DNA of 43,605 nt from Minisyncoccota bacterium (GCA_028711065.1 JAQTSY010000008.1:1-43605), one strand, 5' to 3'; counted from the first letter of the stretch, positions 12,196 through 20,851 are shown. Numbers and translations: made by a program. Notes: a model not told the origin generated them from the letters alone.

Positions 12196-13983
12196 TTACT
12201 TCATCATCTTGAGGAACACCTCGTGTGAAATATCCACGCTTCCGCGGGCTTTCATTTTCTTTTTTCCTTTCTTTTGCTTTTCTCGGAGCTTCATCTTTCG
12301 AGTAATGTCTCCGCCATACATATGCTGTGTCACATCTTTTTTCATTCCTGAAAGGGTGCGCGAGGCGATAATTCTTCCCATCGCTTTGCCTTGAATTTTC
12401 AACGTAAACATTTGTCTTGGAAGAATCGAGGAGAGTTTTTCAACAGATTTTTCCGCTTCTTCTTCGACACGCCTGTGAGACACAACACGAGTAAAAGCAA
12501 TGACGGGCTCATCCGCAACCAAAATATCAAGCCGGGTGACATCCGCATCTCGGTAGCCCTCAATTTCATACGAAAGCGAAGCATATCCGGAAGAAACGCT
12601 TTTTACTTCATCAAAAAAGTTTCGCATAAGCTCGCGAAGGGGCATTTTTACCCCGATCGAGCTTCGTCCTTCTCCGAACGTCTCGGTATCCCCAACTTCA
12701 GCTTCATGTTCAAAAAGAATCTGCATCAAAGGTCCCAAATATTCCGAAGGAGTAATAATGCGAAGATTCACCCACGGCTCGCGCACCTTTATTACATTCC
12801 CATCATCAGGAAAAAATGACGGGGAATAAATCATTTCAGTCTTTCCATTTTTGAGTGTTACCTCATAGGTAATCGAAGGAAGCGTCACCACAAGTTCAAG
12901 CTGAAACTCTCGTCGAAGCCTCTCCGTAATTATTTCCAAGTGGAGCATCCCAAGAAATCCGCACCGAAATCCGCGTCCAAGCGAGCCTGAAGATTCCTCT
13001 TCATGGGAGAAGGAAGAATCAGAAAGTCGAAGCCGAGAAAGCGCCTGGCGAAGCTGGTCAAAATCATCTTGGCTTTCTGGATAAATAGACGCCCAAACGA
13101 CTGGTTTCGGAGTGAAATACCCAGGTAAAGCCGGTAAAGGCCTCTTTTCAAGTGCTATAGTGTCTCCCACAGAGGCGATGCCCGGCTTCTTGATTCCGGT
13201 CACTATATAGCCAATTTCGCCTGCAGAAAGCGATTCTCGAGGTTCCTCTTCAGGACTGAATATTCCTACTTCCAGAGCGATGAATCGCTCATTCGCAGCA
13301 CGGAAAATAAGCGAAGATTGCTTCGAAACACTTCCGTCCATAACACGAACATAAACAATAACTCCGCGATGATTATCGTATTGAAAATCAAAAACGAGAG
13401 CGCGACAGTTATCACCAGAAAATTCCTCTTTTGGCGGGGGAATTCTCTTCACGATTTCAGAAAGTAAATTTTCTGTCCCCTGCCCCGTTCGTCCAGAAAC
13501 TTCAATCACCGTATCTTCAGAAACTCCAAGAAGTGTTGCTAATTCTTTCTTTACTTCAGGAATCCTTGCGAGCGGAGAATCTACTTTTGTAATAACAGGA
13601 ATGATCGTAAGTCCTGATTCTCGTGCCATAGAAAGCGTGGTCAAAGTCTGCGCCTGAACGCCTTGAGTGGAATCGACGAGAAGAAGCGAACCTTCTACGG
13701 CCTTAAGAGCGCGAGAAACTTCATACGAAAAATCAATATGCCCCGGGGTATCAATGAGATTTAAAATATATTTTTCTCCGCCAAGCGAATATTCCATCCG
13801 CACTGGTTGCATCTTGATGGTAATTCCCCGCTCGCGTTCAAGTTCCATAGAATCAAGCACCTGATCCTGCATTTTGCGCTTTTCTATCGTCCCCGTGATC
13901 TCCAAAAGCCGGTCGGCAAGGGTCGATTTACCGTGGTCAATGTGGGCGATAATTGAGAAATTTCGTATGTGTTTGAGATCCAT
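12196..13983 (-). CDS. lepA: Elongation factor 4 (LepA)
   Basis: This encodes 595 residues from ATG 13983, matching the usual 595-600; an in-frame ATG at 14043 would overlap murJ and add an unconserved extension. It is a membrane-associated translational GTPase acting on stalled or mistranslocated ribosomes. GTPase motifs AHIDHGKSTL, DTPGHIDF and ITKVD are present, followed by domain 2 and the EF-G-like domains. The diagnostic LepA C-terminal domain holds YGGDITRKMKL and a lysine-rich run. It follows murJ by about 40 nt and is probably the last gene of a ligase-murJ-lepA transcript. Confidence 0.97.
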   Translation of the reverse strand: MDLKHIRNFSIIAHIDHGKSTLADRLLEITGTIEKRKMQDQVLDSMELERERGITIKMQPVRMEYSLGGEKYILNLIDTPGHIDFSYEVSRALKAVEGSLLLVDSTQGVQAQTLTTLSMARESGLTIIPVITKVDSPLARIPEVKKELATLLGVSEDTVIEVSGRTGQGTENLLSEIVKRIPPPKEEFSGDNCRALVFDFQYDNHRGVIVYVRVMDGSVSKQSSLIFRAANERFIALEVGIFSPEEEPRESLSAGEIGYIVTGIKKPGIASVGDTIALEKRPLPALPGYFTPKPVVWASIYPESQDDFDQLRQALSRLRLSDSSFSHEEESSGSLGRGFRCGFLGMLHLEIITERLRREFQLELVVTLPSITYEVTLKNGKTEMIYSPSFFPDDGNVIKVREPWVNLRIITPSEYLGPLMQILFEHEAEVGDTETFGEGRSSIGVKMPLRELMRNFFDEVKSVSSGYASLSYEIEGYRDADVTRLDILVADEPVIAFTRVVSHRRVEEEAEKSVEKLSSILPRQMFTLKIQGKAMGRIIASRTLSGMKKDVTQHMYGGDITRKMKLREKQKKGKKKMKARGSVDISHEVFLKMMK

Positions 13984-14023
13984 TCCGTGAATACTAGCAG
14001 AAAATCGAGAATTTTCCAGCTTT

Positions 14024-15700
14024 TTAAACAGATGTCTCTTCAATCACAATCTCTTTTGTCTTCCAGAATTTACGATGGAGCGTGTCCCAAACCTCCTGAA
14101 GCTCGATGCTCCCAAGAAGTTTGAGCACAACGACACAGACAACAAGGCCGATAATTCCAGCGAGAAATCCTTGAAGAAAAACCCCTGAAAGGGTGTTTAA
14201 AGAGAAAAAATTGCTGAATATGTTGAGACAAAAATAGGATACTGCACCCATAAGGACTGAAGCGGAAAGGCTTTGGAAAAGAGTTTGAAAAACGGGCTTT
14301 GTAAATGCGGGAAAATCAAATTGGAAATCGATCCAGTGGATAATCATATTAATGGTAATACCGATCGAGAATGCAAGCGGTAAAACAAGGACAGATGTCC
14401 CGGAGAGCCCGTCAACACGAAGCAAAACTTCAATAAAATGCTTCGCAAGCGATTCGTGGAGGAAAAATTGCGAGAGAAGATAGCCAAAAAATACAACGCT
14501 GCCTGCGCTTAGAAAATTAATAATGAGGGGCTTTATTGTCTTCCCACGAGCGTAATATGAGCGGACGAAAAGAAGCATAAGGCTTTGGGAGATGGTGGAG
14601 AATGCAAAAAGAGCAAGAGAAGCTGCGGTGAGACGAGTATCGTTCCAATCAAAACGTCCAGTGCCCAAAATGACGCGGACGATCTGTGCGCGAAGCACGA
14701 TAAACAAAACAGCAACAGGAATAGACCAGAAAATAATGTGCTTCGCAGAGGTTATCATCTGATCAAGAAATTCGCTGTGATTCCCCGCAGAGAAGGATCG
14801 AGTAAGCGCGGGAAAAGCGGCAAGCGAGTAGGAGACGCCGATAATCGAGAGCGGAACGGATTGGAGGTTGAATGAGAAATTAAAAATAGAAACCGAACCG
14901 GCAGACATAAACGACGCGAGAGAAATCAGGAAAAATTCTGCAATTTCATTCGAGGAAGCCGTGAGCGTTCGCGGAATTGAAAGGAGCGCCACCTCTTTAA
15001 TTGATTGAAAATGGACCCGAAGCGAGAGTCTCGGAAATAATTTATGCTCGATGAGAAATGGAATCTGAATTGCCATATGAAGAAATGCGCCGGCGACCAC
15101 ACCGTATGAGAGTCCAAGAAGCCCAAACATGGGGTAGAGAAAAATGACCCCGAGAATAATGCCAATGTTGTAAAAAAGCGGGCTTATGGCATAAAGGAAA
15201 AACCTTTTGTGGACTTGAGTAATGCTCGCAAAGAAATTCGAAATACCGAGAAAGATCGGGGAAAGAAGCACAATACGAGTCATTGTAATAAGCTTCGCCG
15301 CATCGGCGCCACCGAAACTCGGGAAAAAAATGTGAATAAAATACGGAATAAGCGCAAAGGCGATAATGCTTACGGAAACAATAAAGATAAAGAAAGCCGA
15401 GAATACAGCATCTATAAATTTCTTCCCCTCCGCTTCCCCTCTTTGCATTCTTTCAACAAGAAAAGGAATAATAACGGAAATAGAGACTACCGACGCAACC
15501 GAAGCGAAAATGAAGTCGGGAATGCGAAAAGACACGTAGTAGAGATCGAGACTATGGCTTGCACCGAAGGAATAGGCGAAAAGCCTATCCCGAAAGAGCG
15601 CTAAGACTTGAGAGAGGAAGGCGAAAATCCCCAGAAGATATGCCGCCTGATGCAGGCCCGTAATTTCCCGATGAATAAATCGTAAGATATTCTTTACCAT
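14024..15700 (-). CDS. murJ: Lipid II flippase MurJ (MviN family)
   Basis: This encodes 558 residues with about 14 hydrophobic segments through the chain. The MviN/MurJ start (GLHQAAYLLGIFAFLSQVLA and LFRDRLFAYSFG) and the conserved central SIPRTLTASSNEIAEF and SYSLAAFPALTRSFS segments are visible. It moves the peptidoglycan precursor lipid II across the cytoplasmic membrane. It lies between the polymer-ligase-like gene (36 nt upstream) and lepA, an arrangement that places envelope assembly genes together. The last residues (KEIVIEETSV) are cytoplasmic. Confidence 0.95.
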   Translation of the reverse strand: MVKNILRFIHREITGLHQAAYLLGIFAFLSQVLALFRDRLFAYSFGASHSLDLYYVSFRIPDFIFASVASVVSISVIIPFLVERMQRGEAEGKKFIDAVFSAFFIFIVSVSIIAFALIPYFIHIFFPSFGGADAAKLITMTRIVLLSPIFLGISNFFASITQVHKRFFLYAISPLFYNIGIILGVIFLYPMFGLLGLSYGVVAGAFLHMAIQIPFLIEHKLFPRLSLRVHFQSIKEVALLSIPRTLTASSNEIAEFFLISLASFMSAGSVSIFNFSFNLQSVPLSIIGVSYSLAAFPALTRSFSAGNHSEFLDQMITSAKHIIFWSIPVAVLFIVLRAQIVRVILGTGRFDWNDTRLTAASLALFAFSTISQSLMLLFVRSYYARGKTIKPLIINFLSAGSVVFFGYLLSQFFLHESLAKHFIEVLLRVDGLSGTSVLVLPLAFSIGITINMIIHWIDFQFDFPAFTKPVFQTLFQSLSASVLMGAVSYFCLNIFSNFFSLNTLSGVFLQGFLAGIIGLVVCVVVLKLLGSIELQEVWDTLHRKFWKTKEIVIEETSV

Positions 15701-15736
15701 TCTTTCTTAAGGCCAGTTCGGACGAGCAGTAATAAA

Positions 15737-18124
15737 TTATTTCTTTGGCGTAGGGGATGGAGTGGTCTTCGCAGCTGGTGCAGGAGATTTTTCCGCTTTC
15801 AAATTTTTAAGGATAGTCGCGACATCCTGATTGTCCGGATTATTTTTCTGAATTTCGGTAAATTGTGCGATCGCATCGTCTACTCTGCCAAGTTTGTCAT
15901 AGCTAAGCCCCAGGAAGTACCTTGCGTTCGCGTACGAAGGATCAATGATGACCGCTCGCTCCAAAACTCCGACAGCATTCTCGTATTTCTTGGCATTGTA
16001 ATAAAGCACGCCGAGCTGGAAGAAGATCTGGGAGTTGTTTTGAGCAATAACCGCTGCGTTCTCAAAATCTGGAATAGCAGATGCAATATCTCCCTTTTGC
16101 ACTTCTGCCTGACCTCGGAATACATAGCCGTCTATGAAGTTTCGCTTCAAGTTCAAAGATTTGCCGACATAATCGAGGGCATTCGCGTAATTTCCGTTCG
16201 CGAGCTCAAGACGCCCGAGAAGAAGCGGAATCGAAGGACTTTTCGGATTGAGTGCTACTGCTTGGGTGTATGCAGCACGTGCAGTTTCGTACGCTCCGGA
16301 AATTTTGAGAGGAATGAGAGAAGAATACAGATTTCCGCGCAAAATCCAATTTTTGTAATCTCCAGGGTTTGCTTGGAGGGCTTTGTCGGCGTAATTAAGA
16401 GTATTCTGAAGATCAGCGTCGAATGCTTTCTTGTAGTCATCATCTGAAAGCTTGTCTTTTGTATTTTGAACAGCAAGAAGCCTGTTCAATCGAGCAACTC
16501 CAATATCAGAAAGGGCTCGGTAGTAAATATCTTCTGGTGAGATGGATGCGGCACGGACAATATAACCTTCTGCGGTATCTCCATTTCCCGTTGTATTGAA
16601 CGCATACGCACCCCTCTGGAACATAGCCATAGCAACAAACTTCTTTCCATAGACAAAACCGAGAAATACGGAGAGCACGAGAAGAAGCACGCAAAGCGCT
16701 TTTACCAAAAGAGTAGAGTTGCCAGAACTACTGAAAGAGAGATCTTTTCTTTCTACAATACCAACACTAGAGAGAGAACCGAGGAAAAGACCGCTGAAAA
16801 GGAAGCTTAGTGCGAATGTTGTTATACTCGGAACATAGAAGACATTTAATGCCCAGAAATAGAGAGAAACTACAAAGGAAGAAAGGATGAAGTAACGGAA
16901 AAATGGGTCTTCGGGAAGAGATCGGAGAGATTTGATTCCCCTCTTCACAAAAAAGAACAGAAATGCTACCCATGCAAGAAAACCGATAACTCCTATCGTC
17001 ACAAGTGAAGAGAGAATGAATCCAAAACCGTAAACAAAATCGGTATCCCAAAAGACGCTCGTATTCACCGAATCAGGCTTCGCCATAAGCCACTGATTTA
17101 CGAAACGATTCGGGCCAATGCCAAATATTGGTTTTTCTTTGAGAGTTGTTACTCCGAGATCATATGTTGCTTGAAGAGAAGGTCTCACTTCAAGATTTTG
17201 AATATGAAGACGGCTTGAAAGCACGTTGCCTATCGAATCCGAGAAAAAGATACAAAGAATGGCAAGCACAATGACGATAACAGACGGGAGAGAGGAGCGC
17301 ACCATTTTCTTCATTTTGCCAAAAGAAGCGGGCATATCTTCGGAAGAAGACGCAGGAAAAGCAGACGTAGATCCTTTCGCACTTTGCTTGTCGATATAAG
17401 CGGCAATAAAGAGAAAGAGTGCGGATGCAATTCCCAAAAATGCCCAAAGCATCGGAAAATTAACTAAAAAGACAATAAAGAGGGACAATACGAGAGCGAC
17501 TGCGACTACCCGCTTGAAGAAGGTCGAGGAAGGAAGAAGTTCAAGGAAAAAGACCGAAAGAAGGGTTATTGCGCCCGCAAAAACACCGAGATCGTTCCAT
17601 TTACCAATAAGATTCGAAGTGGCATCGGTAAAAATGCCAAAAGAGAGAAACCCTGCCCCGCCCAAAAGTCGGATAATCTGAAAGAGAGCGACTACAAAAA
17701 AAGAAGCGAAGAGAGCGATATAGAAGTTGAAGATCGTTTTCTTAGTTGAGAAAATATTTGTTGCCGTAAAGAACAAGATGAAAAAGATCGCTAGAGATCC
17801 GAATGTGTCTATTTCTGGACCGATTCCAAAGAGGGACTGTTTTACAAATCCCAATGAAGCGACGAGAGTGACAATAAGGACGAGCGCAAGAAAAGCTTGA
17901 GAGAAATCTTTTGCATATGAAATCTTGCCCTGACGCAGAGAGGATACTGCCCACGCGATGAAAGCAAGAAGCGTGGCGAGTGTCAACAAAAGATGCTTAC
18001 TGAACGGAAATGTTGAGAGAGATGCCGGTAAGAAAAATATCGGCAGAAGAAAGGTAAGTCCGAGAAGAAGAAAAACCGGCGCCTTCTCCAAAAAGGCAGA
18101 AACTTTCGGTGAATTTTGCATCAT
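15737..18124 (-). CDS. O-antigen ligase/polymerase-like membrane protein with C-terminal TPR repeats
   Basis: This encodes 795 residues. Roughly residues 1-490 hold about 12 hydrophobic segments with the Wzy_C-type motif KPIFGIGPNRF in a large outer loop, as in O-antigen ligases and polymerases. Residues about 560-770 are tetratricopeptide repeats (ALQANPGDYKNWILRGNLY, AVALNPKSPSIPLLLGRLEL, AVIIDPSYANARYFLGLSYD), followed by a Pro/Lys tail. Such fusions are common in Parcubacteria and probably assemble a surface glycan on a lipid carrier. TACAAT (complement of 18126-18131) lies 4 nt before the second of two adjacent ATGs, so translation may start at 18121. Confidence 0.85.
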   Translation of the reverse strand: MMQNSPKVSAFLEKAPVFLLLGLTFLLPIFFLPASLSTFPFSKHLLLTLATLLAFIAWAVSSLRQGKISYAKDFSQAFLALVLIVTLVASLGFVKQSLFGIGPEIDTFGSLAIFFILFFTATNIFSTKKTIFNFYIALFASFFVVALFQIIRLLGGAGFLSFGIFTDATSNLIGKWNDLGVFAGAITLLSVFFLELLPSSTFFKRVVAVALVLSLFIVFLVNFPMLWAFLGIASALFLFIAAYIDKQSAKGSTSAFPASSSEDMPASFGKMKKMVRSSLPSVIVIVLAILCIFFSDSIGNVLSSRLHIQNLEVRPSLQATYDLGVTTLKEKPIFGIGPNRFVNQWLMAKPDSVNTSVFWDTDFVYGFGFILSSLVTIGVIGFLAWVAFLFFFVKRGIKSLRSLPEDPFFRYFILSSFVVSLYFWALNVFYVPSITTFALSFLFSGLFLGSLSSVGIVERKDLSFSSSGNSTLLVKALCVLLLVLSVFLGFVYGKKFVAMAMFQRGAYAFNTTGNGDTAEGYIVRAASISPEDIYYRALSDIGVARLNRLLAVQNTKDKLSDDDYKKAFDADLQNTLNYADKALQANPGDYKNWILRGNLYSSLIPLKISGAYETARAAYTQAVALNPKSPSIPLLLGRLELANGNYANALDYVGKSLNLKRNFIDGYVFRGQAEVQKGDIASAIPDFENAAVIAQNNSQIFFQLGVLYYNAKKYENAVGVLERAVIIDPSYANARYFLGLSYDKLGRVDDAIAQFTEIQKNNPDNQDVATILKNLKAEKSPAPAAKTTPSPTPKK

Positions 18125-18206
18125 AATTGTAAAATACTCGCTAAAAAATAGTTGATAATGGACATATTATATAAAAGAAAGATAAAAGTAACAACTGGGG
18201 ACAGAG

Positions 18207-18235
18207 AAAAACCCACCGATAAGGGTGGGTTTTTC
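18207..18235 (-). terminator. Terminator of the RNase P RNA gene
   Basis: AAAAACCCACC and GGTGGGTTTTT form a stem with loop CTTATC just beyond the RNA 3' end. The flanking A and T tracts make it usable on both strands, so it may also shield the gene from the ligase-like gene downstream. Confidence 0.9.
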
Positions 18236-18237
18236 AT

Positions 18238-18820
18238 GCTTTGTACCTATAAGCCGAATTCTGTAATCGATAGGTATTTATCTGGGATATGAGTTGCCTC
18301 ATACCTCGAGCGGCACTTCCCCCACCACTTTAAGCACTATGCTCCAATCTTTCGAGAAGCCGTTTGTATGTATTTTTGAACTGCTTAAGTTTTCTCTCTC
18401 GCAGAACAGCGTCATTCTTATCTTTGTACGCCTCGTAATATACTAATACAAACGGCCCACGCGATTTTGTGGATGTGCTCTTGCCAGTCTGATGTTCAGA
18501 AAATCTTCGCTTCAGGTCATTTGTTTGACCTATGTAAAATTTTCCATCTTTCAAACTTTTGATCACATACACATAATGCATAAAGTGGTGGGGGACACGG
18601 CCTTGCACAGAAGTAAGGATTTTGCCGTTGCACCCCAAATGTTTCCATTTGGACTCATCCTTGCGGATGCCTTTTTCTTTCGTCAAAGGCGTCTCTGTTC
18701 GCACCTCTCGGATTGCTCCGGACGGGCGTTACCCGCTACTCTTGCCCCGCTTACGAAGGACTCTGTGTTCGGACTTTCCTCTATTGAGTTGCCTCAACAG
18801 CACCTATCCGATACAAAGGC
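18238..18820 (-). ncRNA. rnpB: RNase P RNA, interrupted by a GIY-YIG ORF
   Basis: This is the catalytic RNA that trims tRNA 5' leaders. The universal core is clear: GAGGAAAGTCCG (CR I, complement of 18772-18783), GGGTAACGCCCG, ACAGAGACGCC, the TGCAACGG...GCAAGGCC segment, and the 3' core ACAGAATTCGGCTTATAGG. The ends pair as P1 (CTTTGTA with TACAAAG). Between GCAAGGCC and the probable P18 hairpin (TATGAG-GCAA-CTCATA) a helix of CCCCCACCACTTTA with TAAAGTGGTGGGGG carries an ORF in its loop. Without that loop the RNA is about 335 nt, normal for bacteria. By position the insertion lies in the P15-P17 region, which contacts tRNA 3' CCA in other bacteria. Confidence 0.93.
18330..18581 (-). CDS. 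GIY-YIG nuclease-domain protein inside rnpB
   Basis: This encodes 83 residues beginning MHYVYVIKSLKDGKFYIGQT. It has the GIY-YIG layout: Y-V-Y, FYIGQTNDLKRRFSEH with the catalytic Arg, VYYEAYKDKNDAVLRERKLK with the metal-binding Glu, and a basic C-terminus. It resembles single-domain YhbQ/UvrC-type nucleases, which are numerous in CPR genomes. The A of its ATG and the whole TAA stop lie in the two arms of the 14-bp RNase P helix, so the ORF exactly fills the loop. No ribosome-binding site is seen; the frame extends upstream without a stop, but that part is RNase P core. A homing role is inferred. Confidence 0.88.
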   Translation of the reverse strand: MHYVYVIKSLKDGKFYIGQTNDLKRRFSEHQTGKSTSTKSRGPFVLVYYEAYKDKNDAVLRERKLKQFKNTYKRLLERLEHSA

Positions 18821-18841
18821 TTTCATATTATGCCATATTTT

Positions 18842-19357
18842 TTAAAAACGTGCAAAGTCGACCGCACGTTCAAAACAAATTCGAAACCAATAGGTATAAG
18901 TGTCAGGATTTTTCTTTACATCCTCTCGCAATGCGTCCGGTTTAACCCATTTGAAATCTTCCGCCTCTTCTGGATTTATTTTCACTTCCCCATCAAATTT
19001 ACCGAGAAAGACATGATCAAATTCATGTTCTCGAATTCCGTGATCCAAGTCTGCCTTATAAGTAAAACTAAAAACCTCCTTGAGCGGGCAATCAAAACCC
19101 ATTTCTTCTTGAAGCCGGCGATGTGCAGCTTTCTCTGTCTCTTCCCCAGGACGCGGATGGCCGCAACATGCATTTGTCCAAAGCCCGCCTGAATGATACT
19201 TCCCTTTCGCTCGTTTCTGGAGAAGCATCTCGCCTTTAGAATTAAAGATGAAAATGGAAAAACAGCGGTGAAGTTTTCCCGCTAAATGCGCGGATAGTTT
19301 CCCCTCTTCGCCGATAGGATTATCTTTCTCATCGACTAGTATGATGTGTTCTTCCAT
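18842..19357 (-). CDS. idi: Isopentenyl-diphosphate delta-isomerase, type I
   Basis: This encodes 171 residues. It interconverts isopentenyl and dimethylallyl diphosphate and belongs to the Nudix superfamily. The active-site TNACCGHP carries the catalytic Cys, the Nudix-like segment is AAHRRLQEEMGFDCPL, and EHEFDHVFLG supplies the catalytic Glu; family length is about 180. It would supply the precursor ratio for the undecaprenyl carrier used by UppP and MurJ. No other isoprenoid gene is certain here, although the cytidylyltransferase at 28893-29609 is IspD-like. TACAAT (complement of 19366-19371) sits 8 nt before the ATG. Confidence 0.94.
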   Translation of the reverse strand: MEEHIILVDEKDNPIGEEGKLSAHLAGKLHRCFSIFIFNSKGEMLLQKRAKGKYHSGGLWTNACCGHPRPGEETEKAAHRRLQEEMGFDCPLKEVFSFTYKADLDHGIREHEFDHVFLGKFDGEVKINPEEAEDFKWVKPDALREDVKKNPDTYTYWFRICFERAVDFARF

Positions 19358-19407
19358 GAAGAAGTATTGTAATATGATGGGGAGAAAATAACAAAAAATC
19401 TGTCATA

Positions 19408-20154
19408 ATGGCAAAAATTCAGCAACCGAATATAGAAGAGATACGAATGAAAACGGACAAAACGAGGCAAGTCTTGCGTTTTCTTGCCTTTCTTTCTATC
19501 TGCGTATTTTTCCTCTTGGCGGTAGGAAAATTTTTTCTGCATAGAGAATATTTCTCATTCCTGTCCTTTATTGCAATCTTTTTGGGTAGCCTTCTCGTTG
19601 CCGATTTTCTCTCCGGAGTAATGCACTGGACCTTCGATACTTGGGGTTCTTCAAAAACATTTCTTGTCGGCCCGCTTTTTATCCGTCCATTTCGCGAACA
19701 TCATGTGGATGAAAAATCAATCACCCATCACAGCTTCATCCAAGCGAGCACCAGTGGCACTGCCACTGTCATCCCCATCTGCATTGCCGTGCTTCTTATC
19801 CCGCTTACTGGAGTAATTTCCTACTCAATACTTATGTTCGTCTTTCTTATTTCAGTTTTCGTCTTTCTCACCAATCAGATCCATAAATGGGCACACATGT
19901 ATAATCCCCCCGCTATTATTCGATTCTTGCAGAAAACACATATCCTCCTTCCTCAAATAGATCATCATATCCACCATATCGAGCCGTTCACCCAAAGCTA
20001 CGCAATCACGACTGGCTGGACAAATCCGTTTTTTACGAAGTTTCAATTTTTCAGACACACCGAAAAAATAATCACGCGTATTACCGGAGCAATCCCCCGC
20101 GCAGATGATATCGGGGTTGAGGCTGCGAAGGAGCTTATGGAAAAGGGAAATTAA
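19408..20154 (+). CDS. CarF/TMEM189 (PEDS1)-family membrane desaturase
   Basis: This encodes 248 residues, with an alternative ATG at residue 14. It has about four hydrophobic segments and the histidine pattern of the Kua/TMEM189 lipid desaturase family: ADFLSGVMHWTFDTWG, REHHVDEKSITHHSF, NQIHKWAHM, PQIDHHIHHIEPF and SYAITTGWTNP. These histidines bind a di-iron centre. Characterised members (human PEDS1, Myxococcus CarF) put the vinyl-ether bond into plasmalogens; other substrates are possible. Its presence in a presumed anaerobic, minimal CPR cell is surprising because the known reaction needs O2. It is divergent from idi, with a 50-bp shared promoter region. Confidence 0.85.
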   Translation: MAKIQQPNIEEIRMKTDKTRQVLRFLAFLSICVFFLLAVGKFFLHREYFSFLSFIAIFLGSLLVADFLSGVMHWTFDTWGSSKTFLVGPLFIRPFREHHVDEKSITHHSFIQASTSGTATVIPICIAVLLIPLTGVISYSILMFVFLISVFVFLTNQIHKWAHMYNPPAIIRFLQKTHILLPQIDHHIHHIEPFTQSYAITTGWTNPFFTKFQFFRHTEKIITRITGAIPRADDIGVEAAKELMEKGN

Positions 20155-20159
20155 CAACC

Positions 20160-20525
20160 CTAAACCTCCTGCTCAATTATAAATTCATTTCCATCGGGAT
20201 CGGCAATGATCGCCTCCTTCCATCCCCACGGTTTCATTTCAGCTTCTTTCATTATTTTTGCACCAAATGATGAGGCTTGCTTAAGAAATGAATCGAGGTC
20301 ATCTGATTGAAATGACACTTGCTTCCTACCTCCAATATAAAGCTTTGACCAATCAGGAGAACGGTAAGAGGCATTCTCCTCAATATTAAATTCAATATCA
20401 CCTAAAGTTGCGGAGGCAAAAGGTGGACGGAATTCATCAAATTTCATACCAAAAACATTCTCGAAAAAAGGGCGTGCTTTGTTTAAATCCGATACACCGA
20501 TCAAAATTGAAGATACTTTTAGCAT
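20160..20525 (-). CDS. VOC-superfamily (glyoxalase/bleomycin-resistance-like) protein
   Basis: This encodes 121 residues with two beta-alpha-beta-beta-beta modules, as expected for one VOC domain. SSILIGVSDLNKARPFFENV opens module 1, QVSFQSDDLDSFLKQASSFG opens module 2, and ADPDGNEFIIEQEV closes the fold with the family's conserved DPDGN and a terminal metal-ligand Glu. VOC proteins bind metal and act in glyoxal detoxification, resistance or ring cleavage; the substrate cannot be told. TAGAAT (complement of 20533-20538) is 7 nt before the ATG. It converges with the desaturase gene, with 5 bp between the stops. Confidence 0.88.
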   Translation of the reverse strand: MLKVSSILIGVSDLNKARPFFENVFGMKFDEFRPPFASATLGDIEFNIEENASYRSPDWSKLYIGGRKQVSFQSDDLDSFLKQASSFGAKIMKEAEMKPWGWKEAIIADPDGNEFIIEQEV

Positions 20526-20580
20526 ACGAACAATTCTAACATTTTTTAGACAGCCGGGTCATCCCAAATTCCGTACAATG

Positions 20581-20667
20581 CGGAGGGTAAGAGATTCGAA
20601 CTCTTGGAGGGAATTACCCCTCACACGCTTTCCAAGCGTGCGCACTAGACCGCTATGCGAACCCTCC
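20581..20667 (-). tRNA. tRNA-Ser (anticodon GGA)
   Basis: This is an 87-nt class II tRNA. Acceptor GGAGGGT (20661-20667) pairs with ACCCTCC (20582-20588) and the discriminator is G. Anticodon stem CACGC/GCGTG closes loop TTGGAAA, giving GGA. The long variable arm and T-loop TTCGAAT are present. CCA is not encoded. TATTAT (complement of 20676-20681) may be its -10. It is the only tRNA here without the 3' structured element; just 55 nt separate it from the VOC start. Confidence 0.95.
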
Positions 20668-20697
20668 GTTTTTAAATAATACCAGAATAGCCCATTC

Positions 20698-20805
20698 GGT
20701 CACAGATATTTTTCTGATGAAAAATTCCGCGACCCCGTCTCGGCACGTCTGCCTGCGACTTTTCATTCCTGCCTTAGCAGAAATGAAACGCTCCGGCATC
20801 TCTCC
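20698..20805 (-). repeat. Structured element upstream of tRNA-Ser(GGA)
   Basis: On the minus strand it starts with GGAGAGATGCCGGAGCG, which looks like the 5' end of a tRNA-Ser. Hairpins TTTCATTYCTG/CAGGAATGAAA and GGCA-GACG-TGCC (20742-20753) follow, then GAGACG and a hairpin (20698-20734) closed by GGTCGCGGA/TCTGTGACC, with inner stem ATTTTT/AAAAAT and a bulged A. Loop GACG and the bulge are the same as at 9840-9895, while the stems differ by compensatory changes. The AT-rich tail to 20850 carries degenerate CTTTATAA-type repeats and no gene. Confidence 0.6.
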
Positions 20806-20851
20806 TTTTTTGACTTTAGAACTTTATAACCTTATAACTTTACAACTATTT

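Noticed and set aside
18318-18594. Group I or group II intron in rnpB
   Set aside because: The 250-nt loop is almost wholly the ORF, with no room for an intron catalytic core; the flanking arms form one RNase P helix.
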